Part shown: positions 4,667-5,829 of the stretch, in pieces | How positions within the stretch are numbered: position 1 is the first letter of the stretch | Layout: every line of letters starts with the position of its first letter | From: Gallicola sp. | GTDB lineage: Bacteria; Bacillota; Clostridia; Tissierellales; Peptoniphilaceae | Direction of reading: 5' to 3' | DNA length: 5,829 nt | NCBI GenBank assembly: GCA_012798975.1 | Contig: JAAZME010000094.1 | Location: forward strand, 1 to 5,829 | Position numbers and translations under genes: made by a program | Notes under the pieces: model-generated | Databases searched by the model: none | What the model was told of the DNA's origin: nothing | Seen by the model: the letters and a program-made list of their open reading frames with translations, nothing else

Positions 4667-5829
4667 AGATATGGCAATTTATCAAATCTATCCAAAATCT
4701 TTTCAAGACACGGATGGAGATGGTATAGGAGACCTGAACGGAATCCGAAAGCATTTGTCATATTTAGAAAAATTAGGGGTGGATTGTCTTTGGATCACCC
4801 CTTTTTTTCCATCTCATCAATATGACAACGGCTACGACGTAGACGATTACTGCGCAGTCAATCCGGATTTTGGCACCATGGAGATCTTCGAAGATCTCGT
4901 AAAGGAAGCAGAAGAACATAATCTGTCTATTATGCTGGATATGGTCTTTAACCACACCTCCGTTTTCCATGAATGGTTTCAAAAAGCTCTGGCAGGCGAT
5001 AAATACTATCAGGATTTCTACTATTTTAGAAAAGGAAAAGAGGGAGGTCCTCCTACAAATTGGATCTCAAAATTCGGAGGAAATGCATGGGAATATGTAG
5101 AAGATCTAGATCTTTATTATCTTCATCTTTTCCATAAAAACCAAGCAGATTTAAACTGGCATAATCCCAACGTCCGAAACGAACTCAAAAAAGTCATCGA
5201 ATTTTGGATCGATAAAGGAGTCAAAGGATTCCGCTTCGATGTCATCAACTTAATCGGAAAACCAAAAGGAGAATTCCAAGACGACTTCGAAGGAGACGGA
5301 CGAAGATTTTACACAGACGGACCTTATGTCAACGATTTTCTAAAAGAACTTGTACGAGATACAAGACTGTCCGAAATGATCACTGTAGGTGAAATGTCTT
5401 CTACCAGTCCCGAAGCCTGCATCCAGTATACCAATCCTTCAGAAGGAGAACTGAATATGGTTTTCAGTTTTCATCATCTCAAAGTCGATTATCCTGGCGG
5501 TGCTAAATGGAAGCTTATGGATCCGGATATTAAAAAACTCGAAGAAATTTTTACCGAATGGCAGCTAAAACTTCAGGATGGCGGCGGGTGGTCCGCATGG
5601 TTTTGGAATAACCACGACCAGCCTCGTGCTGTATCCAGGTTTGGCGATGACCAAAAATTCCATAACCGTTCCGGAAAAATGCTTGCCAATGTGGTCCATT
5701 TCCTTCGAGGAACCCCCTATATCTATCAGGGAGAAGAGTTCGGTATGACCAATGGCGATTTTCAAAGTATAGAAGACTTTAACGATGTAGAAAGTATTAA
5801 CTATTATGACATCCTCCAAGAGGAAGGAA
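4656..5829 (+). CDS. treC: Trehalose-6-phosphate hydrolase (alpha,alpha-phosphotrehalase), N-terminal 391 residues
   Basis: This GH13 alpha-amylase-family enzyme (treA in Bacillus) cleaves cytoplasmic trehalose 6-phosphate to glucose and glucose 6-phosphate, the step after TreB. The frame is uninterrupted from ATG 4656 to the right edge. It covers about 70% of the usual 550-560 residues; the rest of the barrel and the C-terminal beta domain lie outside. Seen: IYQIYPKSFQD near the start; DTDGDGIGD (18-26), a likely calcium loop; DNGYDVDDY (57-65); region I DMVFNH (95-100); region II GFRFD with nucleophile Asp195; region III TVGEMSS with acid/base Glu246; and region IV NNHDQPR with Asp321. GEMSSTS and HHLKVDYPGGAKW are typical of phosphotrehalases and argue against oligo-1,6-glucosidase or trehalose synthase. 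The start overlaps the treB stop by 11 bp, so the two form an operon. A treR regulator, often next in such operons, could follow outside the window. Confidence 0.95.
   Translation, partial: MKFKDMAIYQIYPKSFQDTDGDGIGDLNGIRKHLSYLEKLGVDCLWITPFFPSHQYDNGYDVDDYCAVNPDFGTMEIFEDLVKEAEEHNLSIMLDMVFNHTSVFHEWFQKALAGDKYYQDFYYFRKGKEGGPPTNWISKFGGNAWEYVEDLDLYYLHLFHKNQADLNWHNPNVRNELKKVIEFWIDKGVKGFRFDVINLIGKPKGEFQDDFEGDGRRFYTDGPYVNDFLKELVRDTRLSEMITVGEMSSTSPEACIQYTNPSEGELNMVFSFHHLKVDYPGGAKWKLMDPDIKKLEEIFTEWQLKLQDGGGWSAWFWNNHDQPRAVSRFGDDQKFHNRSGKMLANVVHFLRGTPYIYQGEEFGMTNGDFQSIEDFNDVESINYYDILQEEG

Noticed and set aside
5565..5819. An 84-codon minus-strand frame inside treC
   Set aside because: It is antisense to the catalytic region IV of treC, with no supporting signals.

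Overview
The window is AT-rich chromosomal DNA. It has strong AAGGAGG-type ribosome binding sites, U-tract terminators, a lipoprotein signal peptide of the Gram-positive kind and a PTS sugar operon. Together these point to a low-GC Firmicute, most likely a member of the Clostridia; genus cannot be told from the sequence alone.

Layout, left to right. (1) 1-510, plus strand: the C-terminal part of a DUF364 (putative heavy-metal chelation) protein whose start lies outside the window. (2) 511-1174: a non-coding stretch of about 660 bp. It holds a long bidirectional terminator (682-733) and three copies of a GAGAGTG/CACTCTC-type repeat, the left copy inverted relative to the other two. (3) 1175-2257, minus strand: a complete lipoprotein FAD:protein FMN transferase (ApbE) with its own well-formed promoter. 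(4) 2352-3067, minus strand: an AqpZ-type water channel split by one missing base at 2832-2834, followed by its own terminator (2310-2337). (5) 3068-3242: a divergent control region with strong ribosome binding sites at both ends, an inverted repeat and a 12-bp direct repeat. (6) 3243-4666, plus strand: a trehalose PTS EIIBC permease (TreB) split by one missing base in a C-run at 3838-3842. (7) 4656-5829, plus strand: the first 391 codons of trehalose-6-phosphate hydrolase (TreC/TreA), running off the right edge.

How the genes fit together: TreB would take up trehalose and phosphorylate it to trehalose 6-phosphate. TreC, overlapping treB by 11 bp and so translationally linked to it, would split that into glucose and glucose 6-phosphate. 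The divergent water channel sits back to back with this operon; since trehalose is a common osmolyte, a link to osmotic conditions is possible but is inference only. ApbE is transcribed separately and presumably flavinylates Rnf/Nqr-type or other extracytoplasmic flavoproteins encoded elsewhere.

I found no novel multi-gene system here. The most notable points are two single-base homopolymer frameshifts in neighbouring, otherwise well-conserved genes (most simply sequencing errors or recent inactivation), the repeat family in the 511-1174 spacer, and the symmetrical elements in the aqpZ-treB divergent region.
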